This document shows, in pieces, positions 15,618-24,550 of a stretch of DNA of 31,256 bases. Location of the stretch: contig JAWKTM010000076.1 in NCBI GenBank assembly GCA_041399085.1, positions 1-31,256 of the forward strand, read 5' to 3'. Each line of letters starts with the position of its first letter. Position 1 is the first letter of the stretch. The notes below the pieces were generated by a model. That model was not told where the DNA came from. It ran no database searches and worked only from the letters and a program-made list of their open reading frames with translations. The stretch comes from JAWKTM01 sp041399085. Its GTDB lineage: Bacteria > Planctomycetota > Planctomycetia > Pirellulales > Pirellulaceae. The position numbers and the translations under genes are program-made.

Positions 15618-17315
15618 CTATACGCGGGCACCGAGTCGTTCGGCCAAGCGTGTCAGCGTCTGGCTGGCGTCGTCCGTTTCCAAACGGACTTGGATTAGAC
15701 TCATCGCCGTTCGATCCGTCCAGGCCCGCCGCAGCGCGTCGTCAAACTCGCCTTCGGTAGATACCACATAGCCCGTTCCGCCGCCGTACACTTCCGGCAG
15801 CTTGGCGTAATTCCACGGATGGATTTCGTTATAGTCCCACTCGCCGGGATGCAACACACGCTCGGTGCCGTATCCGTGGTTGTCGAGCACGATGATGATC
15901 GGCGCGAAGCCGTGGCGCACGATGGTGCTCAGCTCCTGCCCGGTCATTTGAAAAGCTCCGTCGCCGCAAATCACAACCACTCGGCTTTTCGGCCTCGCGA
16001 TCTGAGCCCCCAATGCCGCAGGCGTGGAAAAGCCCATCGACGTGTAATAGGCCGGACTAATGAACTCGGTCCGATCGCGGGAGATCAACTCGGTCGCGGC
16101 GAACAGCGAGTCGCCAATGTCGGCAATCACAATGGTCTCGTCGTCCAACTGTTCGTTCAGCCGCGCGATCATACGCGTGATCCGAATCGGGTCGTTCGGC
16201 TGTAATGTGAAGTCGGCTGGTTGATAAGCCAGCGTTGTGGGGATGGGGCGCCGCGTCGGTTGTGGACGCAGCGCCGTGAGCTCGCGAATGAAATCCTCCA
16301 GCAACACGCCGTGATAATGGTGATGTCTAATTCGTAGCTGTTCGCTGGTGGCGTAGATGCATCGCGCCGGATCGAGATTGGCCGTGTAGACGCCCAGATT
16401 GAGGTCGGTCATGAATGTGCCGAGCAATAACACACAGTCGCTCTCTTCGACGAACCGAGTTACCTCCTGGCGTCCCATCGCGCCTTCATACAAACCGATA
16501 TACAACGGATGCGTTTCACGAATCACGCTCTTACCTAACAACGTGGCGGCAATGGGAACCTGCGATTGCTCGGCTAACTCAAGCAATGCGTCTTGCAGCC
16601 CGAAACGATGGACTTCCACACCCGCGATGATCACGGGACGCTCGGCCGCCGCCAGTAGCGTGGCCGCTTCCGATGCCGCTTCGGCCGTCGCCTGCGGATC
16701 GCTGGACAGTTCTAACCGTTGAAAGGAATGTCCAATATGCGGCACCACATTGACCATGTCGCGTGGGATTTCGATGTACACGGGTCGTTTGAATCGCACA
16801 CAGGCGTCCAGCACGCGATCGATCTCGCGAAACGCGACGACCGGGTCAGACAGTTCCGTTCCCGCGATGCATAGCTTTTCAAACACATCCTTTTGCGTGT
16901 TGAAGTCCCGTACTTTGTGATGCAGTAGCGGATTGTTCACTCGTTCCGACAGTCCAGGCGAACCGGAGATCACCACCACCGGCGACTTCTCGGCATAAGC
17001 CCCCGCGATAGAATTGCAGACGCTCAAGCCGCCCACACAGTACGTCACACACACTGCCCCCAAACCATTAATGCGGGCATAAGCGTCGGCCGCATAGCCA
17101 GCACAGTCCTCGCGCGTACACCCAATCACCCGAATCGGGCTCTTCTCTAACATTCCATAGAACGACAATACATAATCGCCCGGAATGCCAAACAGATCGC
17201 GCAGGCCATAATCACGCAGTCGTTGAATCAAATACTGCCCGATCGAGATGCCTGCCGCGCGATGTCGTCCATCGAGCGATTCGTGGGCGCTGCTGAACGT
17301 CGCATGTTGATTCAT
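15618..17315 (-). CDS. ThDP-dependent 2-keto acid decarboxylase (pyruvate/indolepyruvate decarboxylase-like)
   Basis: A 565-residue cytoplasmic thiamine-diphosphate enzyme with the PYR, middle and PP domains in order. LFGIPGDYVLSFYGML and then CTREDCAGYAADAYAR hold the ThDP-activating E69. PLLHHKV gives the His-His pair (H132-H133) typical of pyruvate and indolepyruvate decarboxylases and absent from acetolactate synthases. The cofactor-binding GDGAFQMTGQELSTI to VLDNHGYGTERVL lies at about 451-487, a GDG...N motif. The expected reaction is non-oxidative decarboxylation of a 2-keto acid to an aldehyde, but which acid cannot be read from the sequence. ATG 17315 has GGGAG six bases upstream. 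The esterase gene precedes it on the same strand by 243 bases and pyrF follows. Confidence 0.88.
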   Translation of the reverse strand: MNQHATFSSAHESLDGRHRAAGISIGQYLIQRLRDYGLRDLFGIPGDYVLSFYGMLEKSPIRVIGCTREDCAGYAADAYARINGLGAVCVTYCVGGLSVCNSIAGAYAEKSPVVVISGSPGLSERVNNPLLHHKVRDFNTQKDVFEKLCIAGTELSDPVVAFREIDRVLDACVRFKRPVYIEIPRDMVNVVPHIGHSFQRLELSSDPQATAEAASEAATLLAAAERPVIIAGVEVHRFGLQDALLELAEQSQVPIAATLLGKSVIRETHPLYIGLYEGAMGRQEVTRFVEESDCVLLLGTFMTDLNLGVYTANLDPARCIYATSEQLRIRHHHYHGVLLEDFIRELTALRPQPTRRPIPTTLAYQPADFTLQPNDPIRITRMIARLNEQLDDETIVIADIGDSLFAATELISRDRTEFISPAYYTSMGFSTPAALGAQIARPKSRVVVICGDGAFQMTGQELSTIVRHGFAPIIIVLDNHGYGTERVLHPGEWDYNEIHPWNYAKLPEVYGGGTGYVVSTEGEFDDALRRAWTDRTAMSLIQVRLETDDASQTLTRLAERLGARV

Positions 17316-17558
17316 GGTAGCTCCCGCCAATAAGTGTGAGTTCGGAAGTCCGATGGGGGCAAGTGCCGCTTGCCTTCGCCTAGACAATCTTACGGCGATT
17401 GGCGGCGGCGGACAGCGCGGATTCGACGGGAGACTTTGCTGCGATAGGCCCCATCGGCATCACGTTAAGCCATTGAGGGCGAAGTTGAGCAGGTCTGGTT
17501 CTCTCGGTCGCTCGGTGTTTCTCGGGGTTTTCTGGCGGCGGGTCGGTGTGGATTGGTT

Positions 17559-18392
17559 CTAGCGAGCAGCCATCGCGTGTTTCAACACGAATTCGAGAGC
17601 CTCACGCGTGTCGTCGTAGTTCGTGCTGTGGCCGCCTTCGGGCCGATGCAGACTCAACGTTCGCGAGTTGTGCGAACGGACCGTTTCGAGCAACCGCAGC
17701 ACGCTGGCAGCGGGCACAACTTCGTCGCGGCCGCCCGTCGTTGCGGCCAAAGGCATGGTGAAGCGGTCGGCAAAGAATTCCGCGCTCCGCCGACGATACT
17801 CTTCCGGCTTCTGCTCTTTCGTTCCGCCAAACGATTCGGCGATCGCTTCCGAGAAACGTTCGTACTCGACCAAGTTCGCCGTGCCGTTCAGCGACACGAC
17901 GCCATCCACTTGCTCCGGGTGCAATGCGGCAAACGTGAGCGCGGCCGTTCCGCCCATCGAGCCGCCGCACAGAATCACGCGGTCGATCTTGAATCGCTGC
18001 TTCAAGATGCGAAGCAGGTCTAGCGTGTCGGCTTCGGCCTTCGGTCCCATCCAAGATGTCTTCGCGCGGTAGTCGGGCGAGACGAGCAGCAAGCCGTGTT
18101 TGGCAGCCACATCGCGGACTGCTCGGCACTCATCGCGCTCTTGCCGGACGAATTGCCAGCGATCCGTGCCGTGACCGTGAAGGGCAATCAACAATCCGTG
18201 AGGCTTGTCCGCAGCAAAATCCTCCGGCATCACGACCACGTACTTTTGTTCGGAATCGTCGACGGATGCTCGAAACGTCCGCTCTTCGACGGTTTGGCCG
18301 AATCCGGCAGGCGCCAGCGAAAGCGTTACCGCGAAGGCGAACAGACTCGCATGCGTGTGAGCACATACCGGGCGAAGTGTGTGGGCGATCAT
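17559..18392 (-). CDS. secreted alpha/beta-hydrolase, esterase-like
   Basis: A 277-residue exported hydrolase. Residues 1 to about 32 form a signal peptide (ASLFAFAVTLSLAPAGFGQ, cut near FGQ). An oxyanion-hole strand reads GLLIALHGHGTDRWQF. The nucleophile elbow is CGGSMGGTAAL at about residue 144, the likely acid is in GGRDEVVPAAS near 220, and the catalytic His is in EGGHSTNYDD near 253, so the triad is complete. It resembles polyhydroxyalkanoate-depolymerase/feruloyl-esterase-like hydrolases and prolyl-oligopeptidase-like folds; the substrate is unknown. ATG 18392 has GGAG six bases upstream and is preferred to a GTG at 18404. It is divergent from the Tat-exported oxidoreductase. Confidence 0.82.
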   Translation of the reverse strand: MIAHTLRPVCAHTHASLFAFAVTLSLAPAGFGQTVEERTFRASVDDSEQKYVVVMPEDFAADKPHGLLIALHGHGTDRWQFVRQERDECRAVRDVAAKHGLLLVSPDYRAKTSWMGPKAEADTLDLLRILKQRFKIDRVILCGGSMGGTAALTFAALHPEQVDGVVSLNGTANLVEYERFSEAIAESFGGTKEQKPEEYRRRSAEFFADRFTMPLAATTGGRDEVVPAASVLRLLETVRSHNSRTLSLHRPEGGHSTNYDDTREALEFVLKHAMAAR

Positions 18393-18523
18393 GAGAGTCT
18401 CCACGATTGGTTGTGGCTAAGAACTCGGTGGTGAATAGGTTAGCGAATTAGCCGAGACGCGGTCGTCGCATGCGGAAGTGGCGAATGGAAATGGCTCGCG
18501 ACTTTCGCGAAACGAAAGGCGAC

Positions 18524-18529
18524 TATACT
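18524..18529 (+). promoter_or_regulatory. candidate -10 box for the Gfo/Idh/MocA gene
   Basis: TATACT lies 66 bases upstream of the ATG at 18595. A possible weak -35 box is TTTCGC at 18503-18508, with a 15-base spacer. The placement in the divergent gap with the esterase is reasonable. Confidence 0.35.
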
Positions 18530-18594
18530 GGCGGATCACTACACCTGTCCGACTCACTTACTTGCATCTTTCCCGCATCTTGGAGCTGTTGGCC

Positions 18595-19893
18595 ATGACG
18601 CATCGCATGCATCGACGAACTTTTCTCCGAACCACGACGGCGTTGAGCGTTTCGGCAACGGTCGGTTCGCTGCTGAAGCCGTCGCGCGTTCTGGGCGCGA
18701 ACGAGCGACTGAATATCGGCGTGATTGGCGTCGGTGGGCGAGGCGCGGGCGACTTGGCCGCCGTCGCGGGCGAAAACATCGTGGCACTGTGCGATATCGA
18801 CGATAACCGGCTGAATGCCGCCGCCGCGAACCATCCCGCCGCGAAGAAGTATGTCGACTATCGAAAGCTGCTCGAACAAACCGATCTGGACGCCGTGGTC
18901 GTCGCCACACCGGATCACCATCACGCGCCGGCGACGGTGCGAGCGCTTCGTCGTGGATTGCACGTCTATTGTGAAAAGCCGCTCACGCATACCGTCGCGG
19001 AAGCTCGGCTGATTACGAAATTGGCTTCCGAAAAGAAATTGGCGACCCAGATGGGGACGCAGAATCACGAGCATCCGGGCTATGTGCGACTGGTAGAGCT
19101 GTTGCAGTCGAAAGCCATTGGCGACGTGACCGAGGTGCATGTGATCACGGATCGGCCCGGACGCTGGTGGCCGCAGGGTTTGGATCGCCCGACCGACACA
19201 CCGGCGGTCCCCACGGGATTGCATTGGGATTTGTGGTTGGGGCCCGCGGCCGAGCGCGCCTATCATCCGGCGTATGTTCCTTTCAAATGGCGTGGGTGGT
19301 GGGATTTCGGTTGTGGCGCGGTCGGGGATATGGCAATCCACCTGATGGACCCGACGTTTTGGGCATTAGAACTTGGAGGCCCGGTAAAGGTGACTTCCCA
19401 AGGTCCGCCGCCACATGCTCATAGCGCGCCGAAATGGATGCAGACAAAGTTTGAATTTGGCCAGCGCGGCGACTTGCCACCGGTCGACGTCTACTGGTAT
19501 GAGGGAGAGACGAAGCCGAGCGATGGGATCGCCAAAGAGTTGCCCATGAACGGCTCGTTGTTTATCGGCACCAAGGGGCGCATCGCCATCGCGCATGGCG
19601 GCGATCCAAAGTTGTTGCCCGAAGAACAATTCGCTGACTTCAAAGGGCCCGAGCCGTATCTTCCTCAGTCGCCCGGTCACCATCAACAATGGATCGACGC
19701 CTGCAAAACCGGCAGCCGAACGGGGAGCGCCTTCAGCTATGCCGGCCCGTTCACCGAGATCGTGTTATTGGGCAACGTGGCTTATCGCGTCGGACAAACG
19801 ATTGAATTCGATCCAGCCGCGATGAAGGTAATCAACGTGCCCGAGGCGAATCAGTATTTGAGCAAGCCATACCGTGAAGGCTGGGAAGTGTGA
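18595..19893 (+). CDS. Tat-exported Gfo/Idh/MocA-family oxidoreductase
   Basis: A 432-residue NAD(P)-dependent oxidoreductase of the sugar-dehydrogenase type, sent to the periplasm in folded form. The N-terminus has a twin-arginine motif (MHRRTFLRTTT, R7-R8) and a hydrophobic stretch to about residue 35. The dinucleotide site is IGVIGVGGRGAGD and the catalytic EKP motif is CEKPLTHTV (E127-K128-P129). LHWDLWLGPAAERAYHP, WWDFGCGAVGDMAIHLMD and the C-terminal FAD...PYL...GHHQQWIDACKTG are typical of the many planctomycete paralogues. ATG 18595 has TTGGAG upstream. The substrate is unknown. A paralogue with the same C-terminal layout is at 30349-31256. Confidence 0.9.
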   Translation: MTHRMHRRTFLRTTTALSVSATVGSLLKPSRVLGANERLNIGVIGVGGRGAGDLAAVAGENIVALCDIDDNRLNAAAANHPAAKKYVDYRKLLEQTDLDAVVVATPDHHHAPATVRALRRGLHVYCEKPLTHTVAEARLITKLASEKKLATQMGTQNHEHPGYVRLVELLQSKAIGDVTEVHVITDRPGRWWPQGLDRPTDTPAVPTGLHWDLWLGPAAERAYHPAYVPFKWRGWWDFGCGAVGDMAIHLMDPTFWALELGGPVKVTSQGPPPHAHSAPKWMQTKFEFGQRGDLPPVDVYWYEGETKPSDGIAKELPMNGSLFIGTKGRIAIAHGGDPKLLPEEQFADFKGPEPYLPQSPGHHQQWIDACKTGSRTGSAFSYAGPFTEIVLLGNVAYRVGQTIEFDPAAMKVINVPEANQYLSKPYREGWEV

Positions 19894-19920
19894 GGCGTTG
19901 TGAGTCGGTGGGTTGCGTCA

Positions 19921-19951
19921 CTGGGGGCTTGCTTCGCTCGACCCCAGGCAC
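19921..19951 (+). repeat. CTGGGG-hairpin REP, copy C
   Basis: CTGGGGGCTTGCTTCGCTCG followed by ACCCCAGGCAC forms a CTGGGG/CCCCAG stem with an inner GC-rich palindrome-like loop. It lies 28 bases after the oxidoreductase stop, between convergent genes, and is a near copy of the elements at 11658 and 14550. Confidence 0.8.
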
Positions 19952-19981
19952 ACTTTAGTTGAGCTGTCACATGGAGCGCGG

Positions 19982-21316
19982 CTACGAGAGCACTTCGTTT
20001 GTTGCGCCGACCAGGATGTCGACAATCTCATCCAAAACGGTCGTCTCTGATGAGATGGGCGGCGCTAAACAGACAATGTCGCCGCGCAGGCGAGTGAATA
20101 AACCTCGTTGCTGCGCGGCGACATGAATGCGCGGCCCGACCTTGTCTTGTTTGTTGAACTCAGCTTTCGTTCCCTTGTCCGCCACATATTCGATCGCGCC
20201 CATCATCCCCAATCCGCGAACTTCGCCCACATGCGGGTGATCGCTCAATAAGGCACGAAGCCGATCGAGGAAATAACGGCCCTTTTCCGCGGCTTGGCCG
20301 ACGAAGTTTTCACGTTCGATGATGTCCAAGTTGGCAAGCGCCACGGCACATCCCACGGGATGCCCGCTATAGGTATAAGCGTGCATCCATACCGCCTCGC
20401 CGCGGTCGAATGTTTCCGCGATACGGTCGTTGATGCCGACACCACCCAAGGGAAAATATCCGGAAGTGATGGCCTTAGCGAACTGGATCATGTCGGGCTC
20501 GACGCCCCAATGTTCCAGTCCAAACATTCGTCCCGTTCGTCCAAATCCCGTGATCACTTCGTCGGCAACTAGCAGCACCTCATACTGATCACAGATTTCT
20601 CGGATGCGTGGAAAGTAATCGTCCGGCGGAACGATCACACCGCCAGCCCCTTGTACTGGTTCGGCCAAAAACATGGCCACGGTCTCGGGGCCTTCTCGCA
20701 GGATTGCTTGCTCCAATTCATTCGCGGCCGCGATACCGGGGCTCACACCGTCCGGCGCGTCATACCGATATGGATAGGGGGACGATATGTGTATGAACCC
20801 CGGAACGCGCGGTTCGAACATCGGCCAATAGCTTTCGATCCCCGTGGCACTCATGGCGGCCAGCGTCACACCATGATATCCCCATTGCCGCGAAATCACT
20901 TTGGTTTTGTTAGGTTGGCCGCGCAGCTTCCAGTAGTACCGAGCGGTCTTGAACGACGTATCACTCGCTTCGCCGCCGCCGGACGTGAAGAAGAAGCGAT
21001 TGATCGACGGATAAGTCAACCCTGCCAAGCGTTCGGCTAGTTCGATTGCCCGCGGATTCGTGCTGCCAGAATATCCCGAACAGTAGGCCAGCTCGCTCAT
21101 TTGGCGAGCGGCCGCGTCGACCAATTCCTGGCGGCCGTGTCCCACGGCCATATTCCACAGTCCAGAAATCGCGTCGACAAAGCGGCGACCGGAAGCGTCA
21201 AACAGGTATGAGCCTTCGCCACGCACCCACACATGACCGTTCCGTTGGGAGCTAGGGTCGTGGAGCGGATGAATTAGATGAGCTACGTCACGGGATAGTA
21301 GATCGGCGGTGTTCAT
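19982..21316 (-). CDS. class III (omega) aminotransferase
   Basis: A 444-residue PLP enzyme that moves an amino group from an omega-amino donor to a keto acid acceptor. N-terminal GSYLFDASGRRFVDAISGLW is followed by the family pattern FFTSGGGEASDTSFKTARYY. The PLP-phosphate and ring contacts appear as SRQWGYHGVTLAAMSATG, and AEPVQGAGGVIVPP and LVADEVITGFGRTG give the ring-contact Asp. The Schiff-base Lys lies in QFAKAITSGYFPLGG near residue 280. HAYTYSGHPVGCAVALANLD closes the core. It is closest in style to taurine/beta-alanine/putrescine:pyruvate aminotransferases; the exact donor is unknown. ATG 21316 sits 4 bases after the methyltransferase stop, so the two are probably co-transcribed despite unrelated roles. 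Confidence 0.9.
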   Translation of the reverse strand: MNTADLLSRDVAHLIHPLHDPSSQRNGHVWVRGEGSYLFDASGRRFVDAISGLWNMAVGHGRQELVDAAARQMSELAYCSGYSGSTNPRAIELAERLAGLTYPSINRFFFTSGGGEASDTSFKTARYYWKLRGQPNKTKVISRQWGYHGVTLAAMSATGIESYWPMFEPRVPGFIHISSPYPYRYDAPDGVSPGIAAANELEQAILREGPETVAMFLAEPVQGAGGVIVPPDDYFPRIREICDQYEVLLVADEVITGFGRTGRMFGLEHWGVEPDMIQFAKAITSGYFPLGGVGINDRIAETFDRGEAVWMHAYTYSGHPVGCAVALANLDIIERENFVGQAAEKGRYFLDRLRALLSDHPHVGEVRGLGMMGAIEYVADKGTKAEFNKQDKVGPRIHVAAQQRGLFTRLRGDIVCLAPPISSETTVLDEIVDILVGATNEVLS

Positions 21317-21320
21317 ACTG

Positions 21321-22265
21321 TTAATCCATACCAGGCAGCGCGCGTCCTGCGGACGATTTGGCGCGCCGGGGCCGTTCGCCGTTGGTCGGCGACTTGTCAT
21401 CGAGTCGACGGCCGTTCGCTGTGCTGGGGGCGCTCACGGTCGGTTCGGCTGCTCCATCCAATGGATCGCCCGGGTGGATGCCCTTCAAACGTTTTTGGAT
21501 TTGCTTGGCGTACTCGGCGGAAAGCTCGAAGCTGACGAAACGCCGATTCAGCTTTTTAGCGACGGCCAGCGTCGTGCCGCTGCCGCCGAACGGATCCAGC
21601 ACCAATTCGCCTTCATTGCTGGAGGCGCGGATGATGCGAGCCAGCAACTGCTCGGGCATTTGGCAGCCGTGAAAGCCCGCCCGTTCCTTAAATGTGCCGG
21701 CCACTCGCGGAAAATACCACACGTCTCCGTCGGCTTGGAAACCGTCCGGCAGATCCTGAGGCCGCAGGATCCAGGTATCGTCGGGCAGGCGGCCTACCGG
21801 GTTTGCTCGACGGTCGCCGTAAACCAATTGCCGCGCCGACGGTACGCGAATCGATTCGGTATTGAACGTGAAATCCTTCTGGTTTTTCACCATTTGGAAC
21901 AGATGCGCGTGCGACCGACTGAATTTGGCTTTGCAGTTCACGCCGAACGTGTAGTACCAAATGACCCAACTGCGGCAAACCAAGCGGAGTTCGCGGGTCA
22001 TCATCACTTTCAGCTCGGCCGCGTACTCGTCGCCGATAGCCAACCAAAACGTGCCGTTCGCCTTCAAAGCTCGGCAGACGCCGCCGATCCATTGGCGACA
22101 CCAGTCAAGATACTCGTCGCTGTCGCGTTCATCATCGTACACGTCGTACTTGTAGCCGATATTGAACGGCGGATCGGCGAAAGCCAAATCGACCGAACCG
22201 GCGTCGAGTTGCTCCAAGCCTTTCAGACAATCGAGATTGTGGACCGTATCTAACTTCAAGGACAT
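21321..22265 (-). CDS. site-specific DNA methyltransferase (DPPF type, beta-class order), orphan
   Basis: A 314-residue DNA methyltransferase acting on exocyclic amino groups (N6-adenine or N4-cytosine). The catalytic motif IV is ADPPFNIGYKY (D31-P-P-F34). The SAM-binding motif I, LDPFGGSGTTLAVA, follows at about 224, so the order IV before I is that of the beta class (HinfI/CcrM/MboII-like). A target-recognition region lies between them (RSWVIWYYTFGVNCKAKFSR). The last 45 residues are a basic, low-complexity tail. No restriction endonuclease gene is adjacent, so it is likely an orphan or regulatory methyltransferase. The ATG at 22265 is the only sensible start. It is divergent from the serine hydrolase and 4 bases before the aminotransferase. 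Confidence 0.9.
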   Translation of the reverse strand: MSLKLDTVHNLDCLKGLEQLDAGSVDLAFADPPFNIGYKYDVYDDERDSDEYLDWCRQWIGGVCRALKANGTFWLAIGDEYAAELKVMMTRELRLVCRSWVIWYYTFGVNCKAKFSRSHAHLFQMVKNQKDFTFNTESIRVPSARQLVYGDRRANPVGRLPDDTWILRPQDLPDGFQADGDVWYFPRVAGTFKERAGFHGCQMPEQLLARIIRASSNEGELVLDPFGGSGTTLAVAKKLNRRFVSFELSAEYAKQIQKRLKGIHPGDPLDGAAEPTVSAPSTANGRRLDDKSPTNGERPRRAKSSAGRALPGMD

Positions 22266-22424
22266 CGGCGGCTTCCTCTGCTCGTGGGAGGGTTCATCGT
22301 ATCAGGAGGGCGCGCGCTGGCAAGTTGGTCGGCAAGTCGGGAAATGGCCGCGATGTTGAACGGCGCCAGCGCGATAGTTACAGTCGGCTTCGAGATGTTT
22401 CGCCGCAGAACGAGGAGGACGCCG

Positions 22425-23750
22425 ATGCGATTCCGCTGCTTGCTGTTCAACTCCACTTTCGCACTGTTGTGGATCGCCATGATGTTGTCGCAGGTTGCAT
22501 TCGCCGAAGACGAACTGCCGATCGCCACCGGACCCACCGCCGCTCGGTTTGCCAGCTTCGACCAGTTGATGCAAACCTTTTTGCGCGAGCACAAAATCCC
22601 AGGCGGAGCGCTGGCCGTGGCCCAAAATGGCGAATTGATTTACGCCCGCGGATTCGGCTGGGCGGATCGCGAAGCCAAGCATCCGGTGCAACCGGATTCA
22701 CGGTTTCGCATCGCCAGCATCTCAAAACCGGTGACCGCCGTGGCTGTAATGCGATTGGTCGAGCAGCGACGATTGAGTCTCGACGATCGCGTGTTCGACA
22801 TACTTGATCGCGATGAAGCGAACGAGAGTCAGACAGCGGTTTCCTCCGTCGAGCCAGCGTTTGCGGACGAGCGACTCGGGCAGATCACGATTCGCCAACT
22901 GCTGCAACACACGGCCGGCTGGGACCGCGACGTGTCATTCGATCCGATGTTTCGCTCGGTGAAGATCGCTCGCGAATTGCAGGTTGATCCACCGGCGAAG
23001 CCCGAGCATGTGATTCGGTACATGCGCCGCCAACCGCTCGATTTCGCGCCGGGCGAGCGATACGCGTACTCGAATTTCGGCTATTGCTTGCTAGGCCGCG
23101 TGATCGAACGGATCACCGGCCGGGATTACGAGGAGTATGTGCGAGCCGAAGTGCTGCGGCCGCTGGGGATCAACGCGATGCGGATCGGCAAGACGCAGCT
23201 AGGCGGTCGCGCCGGGGGCGAAGTTCGCTACTACACGGGCCGGAACGGGACCGGCGATAAGGACACGGGCGGTGATGCGATGGGCGACAGCGTGTTCGCG
23301 GTCGGCGAGCGCGTGCCGTTGCCCTACGGCGCTTGGCATTTGGAAGCCATGGATTCGCACGGCGGCTGGATCGCCTCGGCCGTTGATCTGGTGCGGTTCG
23401 GTTCGTCGATTCAGCATCCCGCGGAGCGGCCGCTGCTGTCGGCGACGAGTCGCGAGGCGATGTTTGCCAGGCCAGCGGGCGCGGCCGGTTGGAACGAAGA
23501 TGGCTCGCCGAAGGATGTCTACTACGGCTGCGGTTGGTCGGTCCGTGATGTGGGCAGTGAGCGGTTCAACTATTGGCATACGGGTTCGCTCGACGGCACT
23601 TCGACGATCTTGGTGCTGCGGCATGACGGACTTTGCTGGGCCGTGTTGTTCAACACGCGGGATTCGTCCAGTGGCGAAGCGCCGGCTCGCATCATCGACC
23701 CGCTCGTTCATAAAGCGGCCAATCAAATGCTTGAAGCGACCGACCAATAG
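22425..23750 (+). CDS. exported serine hydrolase, class C beta-lactamase/esterase family
   Basis: A 441-residue exported hydrolase of the beta-lactamase-related (penicillin-binding-protein-like) fold. Residues 1-27 are a signal peptide (LLFNSTFALLWIAMML, cut near AFA). The active-site triad motifs are S98-I-S-K101 (RIASISKPVTA), Y215-S-N217 (YAYSNFGYCLLG) and H385-T-G387 (WHTGSLDG), all in the right order. It could be an esterase, a D-amino-acid peptidase or an uncharacterised LACTB-type hydrolase; true beta-lactamase activity is not implied. ATG 22425 is chosen because a perfect AGGAGG is at 22413-22418, six bases upstream. It converges on the phosphoesterase with only 15 bases between stops and no visible terminator. 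Confidence 0.88.
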   Translation: MRFRCLLFNSTFALLWIAMMLSQVAFAEDELPIATGPTAARFASFDQLMQTFLREHKIPGGALAVAQNGELIYARGFGWADREAKHPVQPDSRFRIASISKPVTAVAVMRLVEQRRLSLDDRVFDILDRDEANESQTAVSSVEPAFADERLGQITIRQLLQHTAGWDRDVSFDPMFRSVKIARELQVDPPAKPEHVIRYMRRQPLDFAPGERYAYSNFGYCLLGRVIERITGRDYEEYVRAEVLRPLGINAMRIGKTQLGGRAGGEVRYYTGRNGTGDKDTGGDAMGDSVFAVGERVPLPYGAWHLEAMDSHGGWIASAVDLVRFGSSIQHPAERPLLSATSREAMFARPAGAAGWNEDGSPKDVYYGCGWSVRDVGSERFNYWHTGSLDGTSTILVLRHDGLCWAVLFNTRDSSSGEAPARIIDPLVHKAANQMLEATDQ

Positions 23751-23765
23751 AAATCCGCGGACGAT

Positions 23766-24428
23766 CTATTTGCGAACGCGGCCGAGCCGATCGGCTTGCC
23801 AGATTTCGCGCGTGTCGACTTCCATTGCCGTGAGCCAGCCGCCGCCAAAGCAATAGGTGTCGACACACAATACGTGGCCCAGGTCCAAGACTTCTCCGCT
23901 GGATTGCGGCGTGTGTCCCACGAACACCGTCTTGCCCGAGTTGTGCGGGGCGGGCAAATGGATCGTGAGATGGTGCCAAAATGCAATCGCATCGGGCTGG
24001 CGATCGGCTGGCACATCGAAAAGATAGTTCGCGTGAAAGAACAATTGCCGGTCGGTCTCATGGAATCGGCGGCAACGATACAGAAACTGCGTGTGTTCGC
24101 TGGGGAAATTTTTTAGCGAATCGCCGTAGCTGGCAATCGTGGCCGCTCCGCCGCATCGCATCCAAATATCCACGTCGTCGGGCCGGTCGAGTGCCGCGAG
24201 CAACATGATCTCGTGGTTGCCCATCAGCGGCACGAGGTTGCATTCGTCGCCGAGCTGGATAATTCGCTCGATCACGCCTCGGCTGGCGGGCCCGCGATCC
24301 ACATAGTCGCCCAGCATGACGGTATCGATGCACTTGCGGATTGACGACGCGCCTTCGAGCGCTTCGCGCAGCGCCATGCAGCTATCGCCAATCACAATGG
24401 TCCGACCGGGCACCGAGGTATCTTTCAT
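23766..24428 (-). CDS. PPP-family metallophosphoesterase lacking the DxH metal motif
   Basis: A 220-residue protein of the calcineurin-like (PrpE/ApaH-like) phosphoesterase fold. Motif 2, GDYVDRGPASRG (40-51), motif 3, GNHE (70-73), FFHANY and VGHTP are intact. Motif 1 should read GD-I-H-G-C near residue 14 but reads VIGDSCMALREAL. The DNA GGCGATAGCTGCATGGCG becomes GDIHGCMALREAL if six bases are restored between 24382 and 24383, so a two-codon in-frame deletion has removed the metal-binding His. Such proteins normally dephosphorylate phosphoproteins or diadenosine tetraphosphate; without the DxH motif activity is doubtful. ATG 24428 is preferred to TTG 24440. Confidence 0.85.
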   Translation of the reverse strand: MKDTSVPGRTIVIGDSCMALREALEGASSIRKCIDTVMLGDYVDRGPASRGVIERIIQLGDECNLVPLMGNHEIMLLAALDRPDDVDIWMRCGGAATIASYGDSLKNFPSEHTQFLYRCRRFHETDRQLFFHANYLFDVPADRQPDAIAFWHHLTIHLPAPHNSGKTVFVGHTPQSSGEVLDLGHVLCVDTYCFGGGWLTAMEVDTREIWQADRLGRVRK

Positions 24429-24550
24429 TGACGGATACAAACAGCGTAGCTGGTTTTCTTGACTTCGAGGTTCAGCCTACGTCACAACCCAAGTCGCCGC
24501 AATTCGCTGGACCGTTGATCTTGGACTAACCCACAAGGAATGGTGGCGGT

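Noticed and set aside
21309..22253. A 314-codon plus-strand frame opposite the DNA methyltransferase
   Set aside because: It is a shadow; the minus strand carries DPPF and FGGSGTT motifs and a proper start.
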